A stretch of 64,000 nt of DNA. Source: an uncultured Thermomicrobium sp. (GTDB lineage Bacteria; Chloroflexota; Chloroflexia; Thermomicrobiales; Thermomicrobiaceae). Positions 49,594 to 60,166 of the stretch are shown here, piece after piece (within the stretch, counting starts at the first letter, position 1; every line of letters starts with the position of its first letter). The stretch is from positions 1 through 64,000 of the forward strand of contig CALIMB010000019.1 of assembly GCA_938028665.1 (NCBI GenBank), read 5' to 3'. The translations under genes and the position numbers were made by a program. The notes below the pieces were generated by a model. It had not been told where the DNA came from and did no database searches. It saw only the letters and a program-made list of their open reading frames with translations.

Positions 49594-52007
49594 CCGATGC
49601 TCTCCTTCTCGACTGGAACAGGCGGTGCAGCCCAGACGGGATCAAGTCGGGGTTGCTCCAACCGCAATTCTCGGAGCATTGGGACAAGATCATGACGCAC
49701 GTACAGGCGGAACCGGTAGGAGCCGATCGGCGAGGGTAGTTCACGAAACGCGACGAGTCGGAAGAGCTTGGCTTGTTGATTGGGCTCGCGTGCGCTTGAG
49801 AGACTCCGCCAGATGCTCCGGAATACGTCGCCAAGGGTAAATGGCGGGAGCTTGTCTGTCTGGAGATTCTGCCGTGCCGGATTCTTCAGTTCGGGTGCAA
49901 TGGCGAAGGCCCGGTATGTCGTCTCTTCCGGGTACCACCAGCGCATGGGGTAGTCGTATGCGGTGTACTGATTCCGCAGGAGTGCATCGGTCTCCGGGCG
50001 CAAGTACTCAAGCGAGTACAGAATAAGCGGCGGTGGGTGCTCAGGGAGAGTGGAGAGCGTCGTGCCGAAGTAGCGGCGGTTGGGGAACTCGCGCAAGTAC
50101 CAGTTCATCGGCCATTGCGTGCCGGAATCGTACCAAATCTCGAGTTCCATGCCTCCTGTCAGCTCCAGCGAAAGCTGTTCTAGGTCGCGGACCAGCTGGA
50201 CAACGTGCGGCGCGGTCTGTACATAGATCAGCATATCTCGCGGCACATCGCCTTCGCGAAAGGTGACACGCCATCCGGCATGGATCTGAAAGAGCAGTGC
50301 AGCTGTGAGAAAAGCCAGCATCACTGCTCCGGCATAGCTGCGCCACCGGCGATCGGCAGCAGTTGCGGCGAGGATGACGAGTGCGCTGAGCAAGGGTATC
50401 CAAGCCAGGCGCAGCACCACCGTCATGTCCGGTCGGATTGTCCGGTGGGGGAGCCCCCTTGCCGCGTCGAACGGACCAGCGGTCACCCAAGCCATAGCGA
50501 GGAACCACTGGGCGAGTAAGGCGAGGGTAAGGGCTCCAAGCACGAACGCACGTTGTCGCTGTCTTGCTGACCATGTGTGCCAGTGGAACTGACTACGCTC
50601 GAGCAGACGACCAGCGAACAGGCCAGCCAGGAGACACATGGGGACGACGATGTGGATGACAAGCCAGGGCATCTTCTCTCCAGCCCATGAAAGGACGGCG
50701 AACATACCAGCACTCCAGTACACCAGGAATGTCTGCGTTCGCCACCGGGGGGAGAGCTCGTGACCTCCAAGCAGTGCACGGATGCCGCTCCAGCCGGTCG
50801 TGACGAGTCCCACCAAAAAGCCAGTAAGCGCGATCGGCTCGTACTGCGGCACCATCACCAGGTAGTAGAACCAGGGCTGCTCACCGCGTTGAACACCGTG
50901 TTGTCCAAGCCAGTAGCCCAGCGCGCCGAAGGTGCCGCTAGCAAGTCCACCCATGTTTGTGAAGAGGCTACTGTAAAGCACAACGAAAAGGGCGGTGCCG
51001 ACGGCAAGACCCCACGCAAGTCCAGTGCGGTCAGTGAGGGCGTGGCCAACTGCTCGCGCCACCGAACCGTTGGGAGCAACGCGATGGACCCACTCTGTCC
51101 AGGACTCGCCTGGTGCTTTGCTGCGCAGAAGTAGACGCCAGCTCCCGAGAGCCCAAAGCAAGAATATCGCAATCCCCGCGAGCATGATTGGATGTGTCAC
51201 CAGGCGAATGAGGAAGGAGGTGATTGCGCTTGTCGATGGATTCTCCCACGGAATAGCAGGAAGCCCGGGAACACCGAGGCGTTCGAACCAAAGCAGAATA
51301 CCTCCGAACACAGCCACGGCTAGACCACCGGTCGCCAAGAGCACGGGAGCAACTCGTGCAGCGATGGCAAGACCAAGAAAAGTCACGAGAATAAAGAGTG
51401 AGACAAAGGTCACCTCGTGAGTTGTCAACATGAAGCCACCGGTAACGAGTGCCCCGACGAGCCAGCGGCGTTCTGGCTCTTCGATATAGCGGAGGACGCA
51501 AGCGAAAAGGAGCACTGTCGCTGTCACAGCAAAGATGTCGTGCCGAATGAAGCGACTGAAATAGAGGACTGAAGGTGAGATCAGCAGAAATGCACTCGCT
51601 GCCAGTGCGCCCCAACGGCCGAGGAGCGACTCGTTCCGCAGCAAGGCTGGGGATAGGACAAGAATAACCCCAAACAGCGCTGCAGGTACCCGCGATGACC
51701 AATCGCTACTGCCGAGCAGTAGGTAGGACAGCGCATCCAGATGAAACAGTGATGGGCCGTGCATCATTGGGTGATGGATATATCCATCACCCTGTTCGTA
51801 AACCCAGGAAAAATAGGTGTGGAGTGACTCATCGTGGTGGAGAGCACGCGAGCCGAGATCCCAAAACCGTGTGATGATCGCCAGGAGCATGAGGATCGTG
51901 TATGCCAAGTGCTCCACGGTCGGTCGGAGGAGACGCCGCGCAAGCTGTTCCGTTCTCAGACTGTTCGTCGCGATGTTCGTAGTCGGTCGCGATGTCGAAC
52001 AATTCAT
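49590..52007 (-). CDS. Agl23/TIGR03663-like polytopic membrane protein
   Basis: FWDLGSRALHHDESLHTYFSWVYEQGDGYIHHPMMHGPSLFHLDALSYLLLGSSDWSSRVPAALFG. Confidence 0.8.
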   Translation of the reverse strand: MNCSTSRPTTNIATNSLRTEQLARRLLRPTVEHLAYTILMLLAIITRFWDLGSRALHHDESLHTYFSWVYEQGDGYIHHPMMHGPSLFHLDALSYLLLGSSDWSSRVPAALFGVILVLSPALLRNESLLGRWGALAASAFLLISPSVLYFSRFIRHDIFAVTATVLLFACVLRYIEEPERRWLVGALVTGGFMLTTHEVTFVSLFILVTFLGLAIAARVAPVLLATGGLAVAVFGGILLWFERLGVPGLPAIPWENPSTSAITSFLIRLVTHPIMLAGIAIFLLWALGSWRLLLRSKAPGESWTEWVHRVAPNGSVARAVGHALTDRTGLAWGLAVGTALFVVLYSSLFTNMGGLASGTFGALGYWLGQHGVQRGEQPWFYYLVMVPQYEPIALTGFLVGLVTTGWSGIRALLGGHELSPRWRTQTFLVYWSAGMFAVLSWAGEKMPWLVIHIVVPMCLLAGLFAGRLLERSQFHWHTWSARQRQRAFVLGALTLALLAQWFLAMAWVTAGPFDAARGLPHRTIRPDMTVVLRLAWIPLLSALVILAATAADRRWRSYAGAVMLAFLTAALLFQIHAGWRVTFREGDVPRDMLIYVQTAPHVVQLVRDLEQLSLELTGGMELEIWYDSGTQWPMNWYLREFPNRRYFGTTLSTLPEHPPPLILYSLEYLRPETDALLRNQYTAYDYPMRWWYPEETTYRAFAIAPELKNPARQNLQTDKLPPFTLGDVFRSIWRSLSSAREPNQQAKLFRLVAFRELPSPIGSYRFRLYVRHDLVPMLRELRLEQPRLDPVWAAPPVPVEKESIG

Positions 52008-52113
52008 CAGACACGTCCCCGTGCACAGCGAGCAGGATCAGCTATCGCGGGGGATTCTACCAGTCGGGTATGCTCGAGTAGGGCGTGATGGCGGCATTCA
52101 AAAGGGTAACGAG

Positions 52114-52977
52114 ATGGTTGAGTTGTCACGACCGAAGTGCACGGTCTTTCTTGTCTCTGACGGTGTTGGTACAACGGCTCAGGCTGTCCTCGATGCCGCG
52201 ATGGCGCAGTTTCCTCATATCGAGTTTGATGTGCGTCGTTTCCCCGGTGTGCGGAGTGTGGAACAGATTAGAGGGATTGTAGAAGAAGCTGAGCGATCCA
52301 ACGGGATTATCGTCCACACAGTGGTGATTGTTGAGATCCGTCGTGTCCTCGTGCGAGAGTGCCATGCTCGGCTCATCGATCACGTTGATCTCTTGGGGCC
52401 GCTGCTTGGGCAGATCTCGCAGAAAGTTGGTGTGGAGCCGCTCCTGAGGCCTGGGGCGGCACGCGGTGTTGGGCCTGAGTATTTCCAGCGAATCGAGGCC
52501 ATCCATTACACGGTTCGCCACGACGATGGGCAGGGCTTAGAGACCCTTGGTGAGGCTGACATTGTGCTGGTCGGTGTCTCGCGGACGTCCAAGACACCGC
52601 TCTCGGTCTATCTCTCGATGTCAGGCTGGAAGGTAGCCAACGTGCCTATCATCCTGAACGTTCCCCCGCCACCGCAGCTTCGGCAGATCGACCAGCGCAA
52701 GATTGTTGGATTGACGATTGACAAGGACGAGCTTGTCCGGATTCGTCAGCATCGTTTGCAGGCGCTCGGTGGTACGCTGCCGGGAGAATATGCCGATCCG
52801 GAGAAAGTGGCAGAAGAGCTAATTTATTTCCGTCGTGTCGCTCGCAGTGGCTATCCCTGGCCGCTGGTCAATATCACTGGGAAATCGATTGAGGAGATTG
52901 CAAAAGAGGTTGTCTCCATCATCCAGCGTCAGCGTCTGCGAGGACGCGCGACTCCAGCGCAGGGCGCAGTCGAATAA
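52114..52977 (+). CDS. Pyruvate, phosphate dikinase regulatory protein family (kinase/pyrophosphorylase)
   Basis: VFLVSDGVGTTAQAVLDAAMAQFP, HYTVRHDDGQ, ADIVLVGVSRTSKTPLSVYLSMSGWKVANVPI. Confidence 0.93.
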   Translation: MVELSRPKCTVFLVSDGVGTTAQAVLDAAMAQFPHIEFDVRRFPGVRSVEQIRGIVEEAERSNGIIVHTVVIVEIRRVLVRECHARLIDHVDLLGPLLGQISQKVGVEPLLRPGAARGVGPEYFQRIEAIHYTVRHDDGQGLETLGEADIVLVGVSRTSKTPLSVYLSMSGWKVANVPIILNVPPPPQLRQIDQRKIVGLTIDKDELVRIRQHRLQALGGTLPGEYADPEKVAEELIYFRRVARSGYPWPLVNITGKSIEEIAKEVVSIIQRQRLRGRATPAQGAVE

Positions 52978-53006
52978 GTGGACGATAAGGAAAGCGAGGC
53001 ATCGTG

Positions 53007-53963
53007 ATGAGCACGCGCAGGCGGCGGGTGTGGTGGCTGTTTGGCTTCGCAGGGGCTTTGATTCTAAGTTGTGGGATAACGACAGTAGCTTTTGTCTGGC
53101 TCATTTCTGGTGGATTAGATCGCTGGCTGGAAGAACCCCACGTGGCAGAAGTGCGGGTGCGCGGGCCGATCGTTCTGCGTGGGAGTGCAGGATTATTGAC
53201 TGGTGAGACGGCAAGCGCAGAGCGAATCGTCGATCAGCTGGAGAAAGCTCGCAGGAATCCGAATGCGAAGGTTGTGTTACTTCGAGTAGATAGTCCTGGT
53301 GGCGGCATAAACGCGTCACGGGAGATTTGGGCTGCGGTGAAGCGGGTACAGGAATCAGGCAAGCCGGTTGTTGCGTTTTTTGAGGACACCGCAGCATCTG
53401 GAGGATACTACATTAGCGCACCGGCCGATCGAATTGTTGCGATGCCAGACACCATCACAGGAAGTATTGGAGTAATCGCGGTTATTCCCGATCTTTCGGG
53501 GCTGTACGAGAAGCTTGGCATCCGTGTTCAAGTGGTGAAGAGCGGGAAATTCAAGGATATGCTCTCCAATGATCGCCCTCTCACAGCTGAAGAACAGGCG
53601 CTGCTCGAGCAGTTGATCCGCGAAGCCTACGATGAATTTGTCCATGTCGTTGCTGAGGGACGGAGGATGCCGGAGGAGCGGGTTCGTCAGCTTGCTGATG
53701 GACGGATCTATACAGGCCGACAGGCGAAAGACGTGGGCCTGATCGACGAGCTTGGTGGGTACCGTGAGGCGTTGGCCCTGGCTGGTCAGCTCGCTGGTTT
53801 GGGAGCGGAACCGCGCGTACGCCTCTATCTCCCAGAGCCGGGCTTTTGGGAAGCGCTCGCGGGTGCTTCCCTTCAGCTTCTCTTTGGCGAACAAGCGATC
53901 GGGCCAAGGCCGGCGCTGCCGGCTGGCCCGATCGAACTCCGGTATGAACTCACCGCGTGGTAG
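53007..53963 (+). CDS. sppA: Signal peptide peptidase SppA
   Basis: LRVDSPGGGINASREIWAAV, DTAASGGYYISAPADRIVA, GSIGVIAV. Confidence 0.93.
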   Translation: MSTRRRRVWWLFGFAGALILSCGITTVAFVWLISGGLDRWLEEPHVAEVRVRGPIVLRGSAGLLTGETASAERIVDQLEKARRNPNAKVVLLRVDSPGGGINASREIWAAVKRVQESGKPVVAFFEDTAASGGYYISAPADRIVAMPDTITGSIGVIAVIPDLSGLYEKLGIRVQVVKSGKFKDMLSNDRPLTAEEQALLEQLIREAYDEFVHVVAEGRRMPEERVRQLADGRIYTGRQAKDVGLIDELGGYREALALAGQLAGLGAEPRVRLYLPEPGFWEALAGASLQLLFGEQAIGPRPALPAGPIELRYELTAW

Positions 53964-53968
53964 CGAGG

Positions 53969-54766
53969 TTAATCGTCAGCACTTGGCTGAGCGGCTGGGG
54001 TGATGCGCGTACGCCGATCTTCAAGGAAGGGGGTGATGAGGTCGATCGGAACAGGGAAGATGATAGTACTGTTCCGCTCGGTGGCAATTTCGGTCAGAGT
54101 CTGCAGGAAGCGGAGCTGGAGTGCTCCTGGTACAGTGAGCAGGGTGCGAGCTGCATCGGCTAACTGACCTGCTGCGGCAAGTTCACCTTCCGCGTGGATG
54201 ATCTTGGCGCGCTTCTCACGCTCGGCTTCAGCCTGTCGAGCCATGGCCCGCTGCATCATTTCCGGGAGCTCGACATCCTTGATCTCAACAATGCTGACCT
54301 TGACACCCCAGGGCTCGGTTTGCTCATCAATAATCTCCTGGAGTTTCTGATTGATCTTCTCCCGCTCTGCGAGGAGTTCGTCCAGTTCAACCTGTCCAAG
54401 CACGCTCCGCAGCGTTGTTTGTGAAATCTGTGAAGTAGCTCGGATGTAGTCTGCTACGTTCACCACTGCAGCGTTGGGGTCAACGACGCGGAAGTAGGCG
54501 ACGGCATTGACCCGGACAGTGACATTATCGCGGGTGATAACTTCCTGGACAGGAATGTCCATAGTCACAACGCGGAGATCAACCTTCACCATCCGTTCGA
54601 TAATCGGGATAAGTAAGATCAAACCAGGGCCACGTGGACCAACTAAGCGACCAAGCCGGAAGACTACTCCTCGCTCATATTCCTGAACCACTTTGATCAT
54701 GGAGCTCAAGAACATCAAGACAATGAGAACAACGACTGCTCCGGTGATCAACGACGTAAGTCCCAT
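53969..54766 (-). CDS. SPFH/band 7 (slipin/stomatin-like) protein
   Basis: [39 protein letters not shown]. Confidence 0.93.
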   Translation of the reverse strand: MGLTSLITGAVVVLIVLMFLSSMIKVVQEYERGVVFRLGRLVGPRGPGLILLIPIIERMVKVDLRVVTMDIPVQEVITRDNVTVRVNAVAYFRVVDPNAAVVNVADYIRATSQISQTTLRSVLGQVELDELLAEREKINQKLQEIIDEQTEPWGVKVSIVEIKDVELPEMMQRAMARQAEAEREKRAKIIHAEGELAAAGQLADAARTLLTVPGALQLRFLQTLTEIATERNSTIIFPVPIDLITPFLEDRRTRITPAAQPSADD

Positions 54767-54786
54767 AGCTCGACTCCCTTCATCTC

Positions 54787-56187
54787 TCAACTCCGCCGGA
54801 AGAGTGCCTCCAGTGGGCGCCAGCGACGTGCGACGATAACACTGCTCGGCCTCGGCTCGGCAACGCCTTCAGTGATCGGTTCAACGAGCAAGACTAGTCC
54901 TTCCAAACCGACGACGCGGACCAGCTGCCCTGTTGGAATCGGTCCGGAGATACTGCGGGCGCGCCACAGTTCACCTTCCACAAAGACAAGACCTTCTGGA
55001 TCGAGCGAACGGCGGACAACCGCACGTGCCCCTATGAGTGCCTCGCGTCCAGTGGCTGGGCGTCGGGTATGGGCTCGGGCTACCAGGTAGACTAGGAGCA
55101 AGAACACCGCGGCCACTGTGCCAGTGACGGCGATGATGACCGCACGTGACAGTTGAAAGGCTGGATTGGCTGGCGACTGAAGGAGCAAGAGCGAACCAAG
55201 GGCGAACGAGATAATACCGCCCAACGTGAGCACACCGTTGGTGGGCACGTAGAGGTCGATCAGGAAGAGGAGGAAGGCGAAGCCCATCAAGAACACACCG
55301 GCCCAGTTCACGTCAAGCATGCCTAAGGCATAGAGCCCAAGGAGGAGTAGGATGCCACCGAGAACGCCAGGCAGGATACTACCCGGATTGGCGAGTTCGA
55401 AGAATAGCCCCAGCATCCCTAAGCTCAGCAGGATATAGGCGATGTTCGGGTCACTGAGGATTTGGAAGAATCGTTCGAGTACGGTCATATTGATAGAAAC
55501 AACTTCAGCGTTCTTGGTGCGAAGAGTGATCTCCCCGGCAGTCGTGATGACTGTGCGTCCGTCGAGAGCGTCGAGCAAGGCGTTCAGTGAGGGGGCAACG
55601 AGATCAACAACGTGCAGCTCGGCGGCCTGCTCTGCTGTAATGTTGACGGCCTCGCGCACAGCCTGCTCGGCCCAGTCGGCGTTGCGTCCCCGTCGCTCAG
55701 CAAGGCTGCGAATTTTGGCCACGGCATCGTTGACCACCTTGCGCTGCATCGTCTCATCGGGGGTCGTGGTTTGTCCATCTTGTCCAATAAGAACTGGACT
55801 CGCCGAACCGATATTAGTGGCTGGTGCCATTGCCGCAATATGTGCCGCGTAGGTGATGAAGACACCGGCCGAGGCGGCCCGTGCTCCTTCCGGAGCGACA
55901 TAGACGGCCACTGGTACCGGGCTCTGCAAGATGTTCTGGACAATGTCGTCCATCGCCGAGCTTAGCCCACCTGGTGTGTTCAAACGGATGATAACTGCCT
56001 CGGCTCCGAAAGCTGCAGCCTGCTTCAGTGAGCGGTCGACGTAGTCGGCAATGACAGGCGTGATCGGACCGTTGACCTCAACGAGATAGACCCGTTGGCT
56101 CACTGCTGCACCATTGGGCACAAACAGCAGTAACCCCAAAATCCATAGAAGGAGGGAAAGCAACCGAAGTCTCAGCAAGCTTCTCAT
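54787..56187 (-). CDS. NfeD family membrane-bound serine protease
   Basis: [54 protein letters not shown]; paired with a slipin. Confidence 0.92.
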   Translation of the reverse strand: MRSLLRLRLLSLLLWILGLLLFVPNGAAVSQRVYLVEVNGPITPVIADYVDRSLKQAAAFGAEAVIIRLNTPGGLSSAMDDIVQNILQSPVPVAVYVAPEGARAASAGVFITYAAHIAAMAPATNIGSASPVLIGQDGQTTTPDETMQRKVVNDAVAKIRSLAERRGRNADWAEQAVREAVNITAEQAAELHVVDLVAPSLNALLDALDGRTVITTAGEITLRTKNAEVVSINMTVLERFFQILSDPNIAYILLSLGMLGLFFELANPGSILPGVLGGILLLLGLYALGMLDVNWAGVFLMGFAFLLFLIDLYVPTNGVLTLGGIISFALGSLLLLQSPANPAFQLSRAVIIAVTGTVAAVFLLLVYLVARAHTRRPATGREALIGARAVVRRSLDPEGLVFVEGELWRARSISGPIPTGQLVRVVGLEGLVLLVEPITEGVAEPRPSSVIVARRWRPLEALFRRS

Positions 56188-56263
56188 GATGGGTTCGCTC
56201 CTTTGACGGCTCAGTCCCCGCCGTGGATCCCAACACAATCAGTATAAACGACCGTCGTGGGAC

Positions 56264-58816
56264 TCAGATGACCACGGAGACACGGGAGCCAGAGGGCGTC
56301 TTGTACACCTCGATTCGCTGCGGAAACTGCTCTTTCAGCTCCTCAATGTGCGTAATGACGAGAATCAATGCGAAGCGATCTTGTACCGCTTGGAGTGCCT
56401 GAATCAGTCCTTCGCGCCCTTTTGCGTCCTGTGTTCCGAAGCCTTCGTCGATGACCAGTGTTTCCAGACGCCGACCCGCGCGCTGTGCCAGGAGTAGACT
56501 CAAGGCAACGCGCAAGGCAAAGTTGATCCGGAAGGCCTCCCCACCACTATAGAGTTCGTACGGCCGCTGCCCGAACTCGTCGCGAATCAGGATATCAAGC
56601 GTCTCAATAGCTCCGTCACCGCTTGCCCGGTCGCGCTGCGTTGCGAAGTCCACCCGCAAGGTGTTCCCGGGCAAGCGATCGAGGATCTCGTTGGTGACGT
56701 CGGCAAGGTCAGGGAGCACGTTTTCGAGGAGGAGGGTCTGGATGCCATGTTTCCCGAAGGCATGCTCGAGTTCCTCGAGGACGGCGTGCTCTCTTGCCAG
56801 GCGTTCAAGTTCAGCTTCGATTTCGCGAGCGGTCGCTGCGGCGTTTTCGGCGTCTTCCAACCGCTGACGCGCCGCTCCCAGTTCTGCTTGGGCGTGGTGA
56901 AGCTCCACCTCGGTCGCCGTGACTCTCTCTTGTGCCTCTGCCACGGCGTGCTGTGCCTTGACTAACTCAGCTTCTGGGTTACGCAGCTCGGCAAGTTCGA
57001 TCAGAAGCCCGGCCAGCTGCTGTTCGAAGATTGTGCGTTGCGCCGCAAACTGGGCCAATTGCTGGGTGCCGAACTGGATGGCGAGCCGGGCCTGTTCGAG
57101 CAGTCGGACTTCCTCCTGGACCGGGTTGAGTTCGCGGGCGCGGCGCTGGAGTTCGGCGTGACGATCGGCATCGTATGGGAGTTCCGCAAGCTGGCGTTCT
57201 AACTCCGCTAGTCGCGTGGCTAATGCACCAAGGTGCACATCGTGCTCTTGTGCCCAGAGGAGTTCCTGATACTGTCGTTCAAGCTGGGCAAGTTCCTGTT
57301 GCACGACCGCAAGGCGCTCAAGGCGGGCGGTAACGCGGCCGATCTCCGCTTGAAGTTCAGTCTCGCGTTGCAGAGCATTCGTCAGTTCCTGTTGACGTCG
57401 CTGCAGTTCCGTCAGCTGGGTATCGAGGCGATTGACCTCCTCGCGCAAGGAGTCGAATTCCTTCCGAACCGCTTGACCCTTTGTGAGGAGTTCTGCTCGT
57501 TGTCGTGCCCGATCCTCCTCAGAGAGTGGGCGGAGACAAACAGGACAGACAGCACCAATCTCGTCTAAGCGAGCTAGCTGTGCCGCCAGATCCTCCAGCT
57601 CCTTTCGCAACTGCTTGCCGAGCGTCGTCAACTCGACCCGCTGTGTGCGGAGGTCCGCCAGTCGGTCAGCAAGTTCCTGGTGCTCCTGGCGGAGTGCTGC
57701 GAGTTGCTCGAGTTCTGCCGAAAGGCGAGCACGCTCCGCTTCGAGTACCGCCTGCTGGCAAAGTTCCTGTTCTCTCTGTCGCCGCTGTGTTTCAAGAGCC
57801 TGCAATTGAGCGAGAAGATGGCGACGGCGTGCTTCCAGGTCACGTTCCGCCCGGCGAATCTCGTCGCGAAGCTGCTCGCGAGTGACGGCAATGCGCGCGA
57901 TCTCGTCAAGTTCTCGTCGAATTCGCTCGAGCTCGCTTGCGCGGTGCCGGATGTCCGCCTCGTGCGCGAGAAATTGCTGATACCGTTCGAGATCCTGTGT
58001 GAGGCGACGCTCTTCCTCGCGCAGACGCTCGAGTTGGTTGGTCAGTTCGGTCTGCTGGCGCAAACGCTCTCGATACCGTGTCACCTCGAGCTTGAGCCGC
58101 TGCAGACGCTCTTGGCAAGCGGCGAGATGCTCGCGCTGCCGCGTCAGCTGCTCACGGCAGACATCGACTGCTTCCTCCAATGCTTGTACTTGAGCCCGGA
58201 GAAGCGGGATCATTTCGGCCCGAGTACGCAAGAGTTCAAGTTCCTGCTCCCGGCGGATCCGCTCCTCACGGAGTCGTTTCCCTTCGTCTCGGGCGAGATC
58301 ACGATAGCGCTCGTAGCGATCGAGTTCCAGGAGTTCGGCGAGAATCCGTTTGCGCTCAGTGGGCGTTTTCCGGGTAAACTCGTCTGCCTTACCCTGCAGA
58401 AGGAAGACAGAGTTGACGAATGTTGTGTAGCTGATCCCGAGCAGACGATCGATCTCCCGCTGCACAGCCTGTTTTCCACCAGATGCCAGTGGGTACCAGC
58501 CGTCTTCACGACGAACGTGCAGTTCGAGGAGTGACCGGGTTCGACCAGCTGCAGTGTAGCCGCGGACGACGCGGTACTCTGTTGTGTCCAAAACGAAGCT
58601 GAACTCCACACGAGTCTCGAATTCACCGAGGCTAACAAGATGCGCATTACCGGCCCGGGCCTGCTCCCAGAGAGCCCAGGTGATTGCATCAAGAAGTGCG
58701 GATTTGCCAGCTCCATTCTCACCACAGAGGCAGGCGAGACGAAGTCCAGTGAAGTCAATCTCGACAGGGTCGCGATAACACAAGAACTGCCGGAGCTCAA
58801 GGCGTGTCGGAATCAT
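56264..58816 (-). CDS. sbcC: SbcC/Rad50-type SMC-like nuclease subunit
   Basis: Walker A CGENGAGKSALLDAITWALW, coiled coils, zinc hook CPVCLRPL, LYSGGEAFRINFALRVALSLLLAQRAG. Confidence 0.92.
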   Translation of the reverse strand: MIPTRLELRQFLCYRDPVEIDFTGLRLACLCGENGAGKSALLDAITWALWEQARAGNAHLVSLGEFETRVEFSFVLDTTEYRVVRGYTAAGRTRSLLELHVRREDGWYPLASGGKQAVQREIDRLLGISYTTFVNSVFLLQGKADEFTRKTPTERKRILAELLELDRYERYRDLARDEGKRLREERIRREQELELLRTRAEMIPLLRAQVQALEEAVDVCREQLTRQREHLAACQERLQRLKLEVTRYRERLRQQTELTNQLERLREEERRLTQDLERYQQFLAHEADIRHRASELERIRRELDEIARIAVTREQLRDEIRRAERDLEARRRHLLAQLQALETQRRQREQELCQQAVLEAERARLSAELEQLAALRQEHQELADRLADLRTQRVELTTLGKQLRKELEDLAAQLARLDEIGAVCPVCLRPLSEEDRARQRAELLTKGQAVRKEFDSLREEVNRLDTQLTELQRRQQELTNALQRETELQAEIGRVTARLERLAVVQQELAQLERQYQELLWAQEHDVHLGALATRLAELERQLAELPYDADRHAELQRRARELNPVQEEVRLLEQARLAIQFGTQQLAQFAAQRTIFEQQLAGLLIELAELRNPEAELVKAQHAVAEAQERVTATEVELHHAQAELGAARQRLEDAENAAATAREIEAELERLAREHAVLEELEHAFGKHGIQTLLLENVLPDLADVTNEILDRLPGNTLRVDFATQRDRASGDGAIETLDILIRDEFGQRPYELYSGGEAFRINFALRVALSLLLAQRAGRRLETLVIDEGFGTQDAKGREGLIQALQAVQDRFALILVITHIEELKEQFPQRIEVYKTPSGSRVSVVI

Positions 58817-59049
58817 GAAGGGCCTTTCGTTCGTTCTACCCCAGAGTGAGTATACTCACACCATACGAGGTGACCGCTCAGCCCCGACGTCAAAGTCGCG
58901 TCGCCTGGGCGGACCGATGGTGGACGCGACGTTGATGTGGGTAACTGCGAACTTCCCCTCCCCCGAGCCCGACGGGTTTGCACCGTTGCCCAGTTGATCG
59001 TGAGGCGACGGGGCGAGGGGCACGGGGATGGTGAGCGGAGGGGACTCGA

Positions 59050-60081
59050 ATGAGCGCGGAGCAGTCGGATCGGGAGCAACAAGAGACAAAGCGCCGGCGG
59101 CCGCCCGTTCGTCGTGGGGAGGAGCAGGAACCGTTGTCTCAACAGAGTGCTGAGCCGCAGGGAGCGCTCGAGCCGGTCGAGGGTGAAATTGTTGAAGCTG
59201 AGCCGCTATTGAGCGACGAGGAGCTAGAGGATCTTTTTCGGACGGATCCCTCGCTGGCGAGTGACCCTTTGCGCCTGTATTTACGGGAGATTGCGGAAGC
59301 GCCCCTTTTGACTCCGCAGGAAGAGGTCGAGCTTGCCAAACGCATCAAGGAGGGGGACACCGAGGCACTGCAACGCTTTGTACGCTCGAACCTCCGGCTG
59401 GTCGTCAGCATCGCCAAGCGCTATGTTGGGCGTGGCCTCTCCCTCCTGGACTTGATTCAGGAAGGGAACATTGGGCTGATGCGCGCCGTGGAAAAGTTCG
59501 ACTGGCGTCGCGGCTACCGGTTTAGCACCTATGCCACATGGTGGATTCGTCAGGCCATCACGCGGGCGATCGCTGACCAGGGGCGTACGATTCGCTTACC
59601 GGTGCACATGACCGACTCGATCACGCGCTATCACCGGACGATGACGCAGCTGGCGCAGGAGCTTGGGCGTCAACCGACTCCTGAGGAGATCGCGGAGGCC
59701 ATGAGCGTACAACCGGAAAAGATTGCCCAAATCGTCCGGGCTGCCCAGCGGGCGGTCTCGCTTGACCAACCCTTGGGCGAGGAGGATGAGACAAGCCTTG
59801 GCGATTTAATCGCCGATGAACTGGCTCAGTCGCCTGAGGAGCTTGCTGAAGAATCCCTGATGCGGCGTGATATCGCTGAGGTGCTCGAAATGCTCTCGCC
59901 ACGCGAGCGGCTCGTCCTGCAGCTCCGCTATGGTCTCTCCGATGGTGAACCGCGAACACTTGCTGAGGTAGGAGATCTCCTGGGAATCAGCCGGGAACGC
60001 GTACGGCAGATCGAGAACGAGGCGCTCCGGAAGCTGCGCCGGATTGCGCGCGAGCGCTTAGCGGAGTATTCCGGCATCTGA
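59050..60081 (+). CDS. sigA: Primary-type RNA polymerase sigma factor (SigA/RpoD)
   Basis: [60 protein letters not shown]-terminal [19 protein letters not shown]. Confidence 0.96.
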   Translation: MSAEQSDREQQETKRRRPPVRRGEEQEPLSQQSAEPQGALEPVEGEIVEAEPLLSDEELEDLFRTDPSLASDPLRLYLREIAEAPLLTPQEEVELAKRIKEGDTEALQRFVRSNLRLVVSIAKRYVGRGLSLLDLIQEGNIGLMRAVEKFDWRRGYRFSTYATWWIRQAITRAIADQGRTIRLPVHMTDSITRYHRTMTQLAQELGRQPTPEEIAEAMSVQPEKIAQIVRAAQRAVSLDQPLGEEDETSLGDLIADELAQSPEELAEESLMRRDIAEVLEMLSPRERLVLQLRYGLSDGEPRTLAEVGDLLGISRERVRQIENEALRKLRRIARERLAEYSGI

Positions 60082-60166
60082 ATCAATCGGGAAGCCCAGG
60101 AAAGCAAAGAAGGCAACCCGCCCCGAGCTGGGCGAATCGGGGAGGGGTGACTGCTCTCAGAGGCTG

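Noticed and set aside
57680-58534. 284 aa plus-strand ORF
   Set aside because: Antisense to sbcC; leucine-rich composition mirrors the coiled-coil codons of the true gene.
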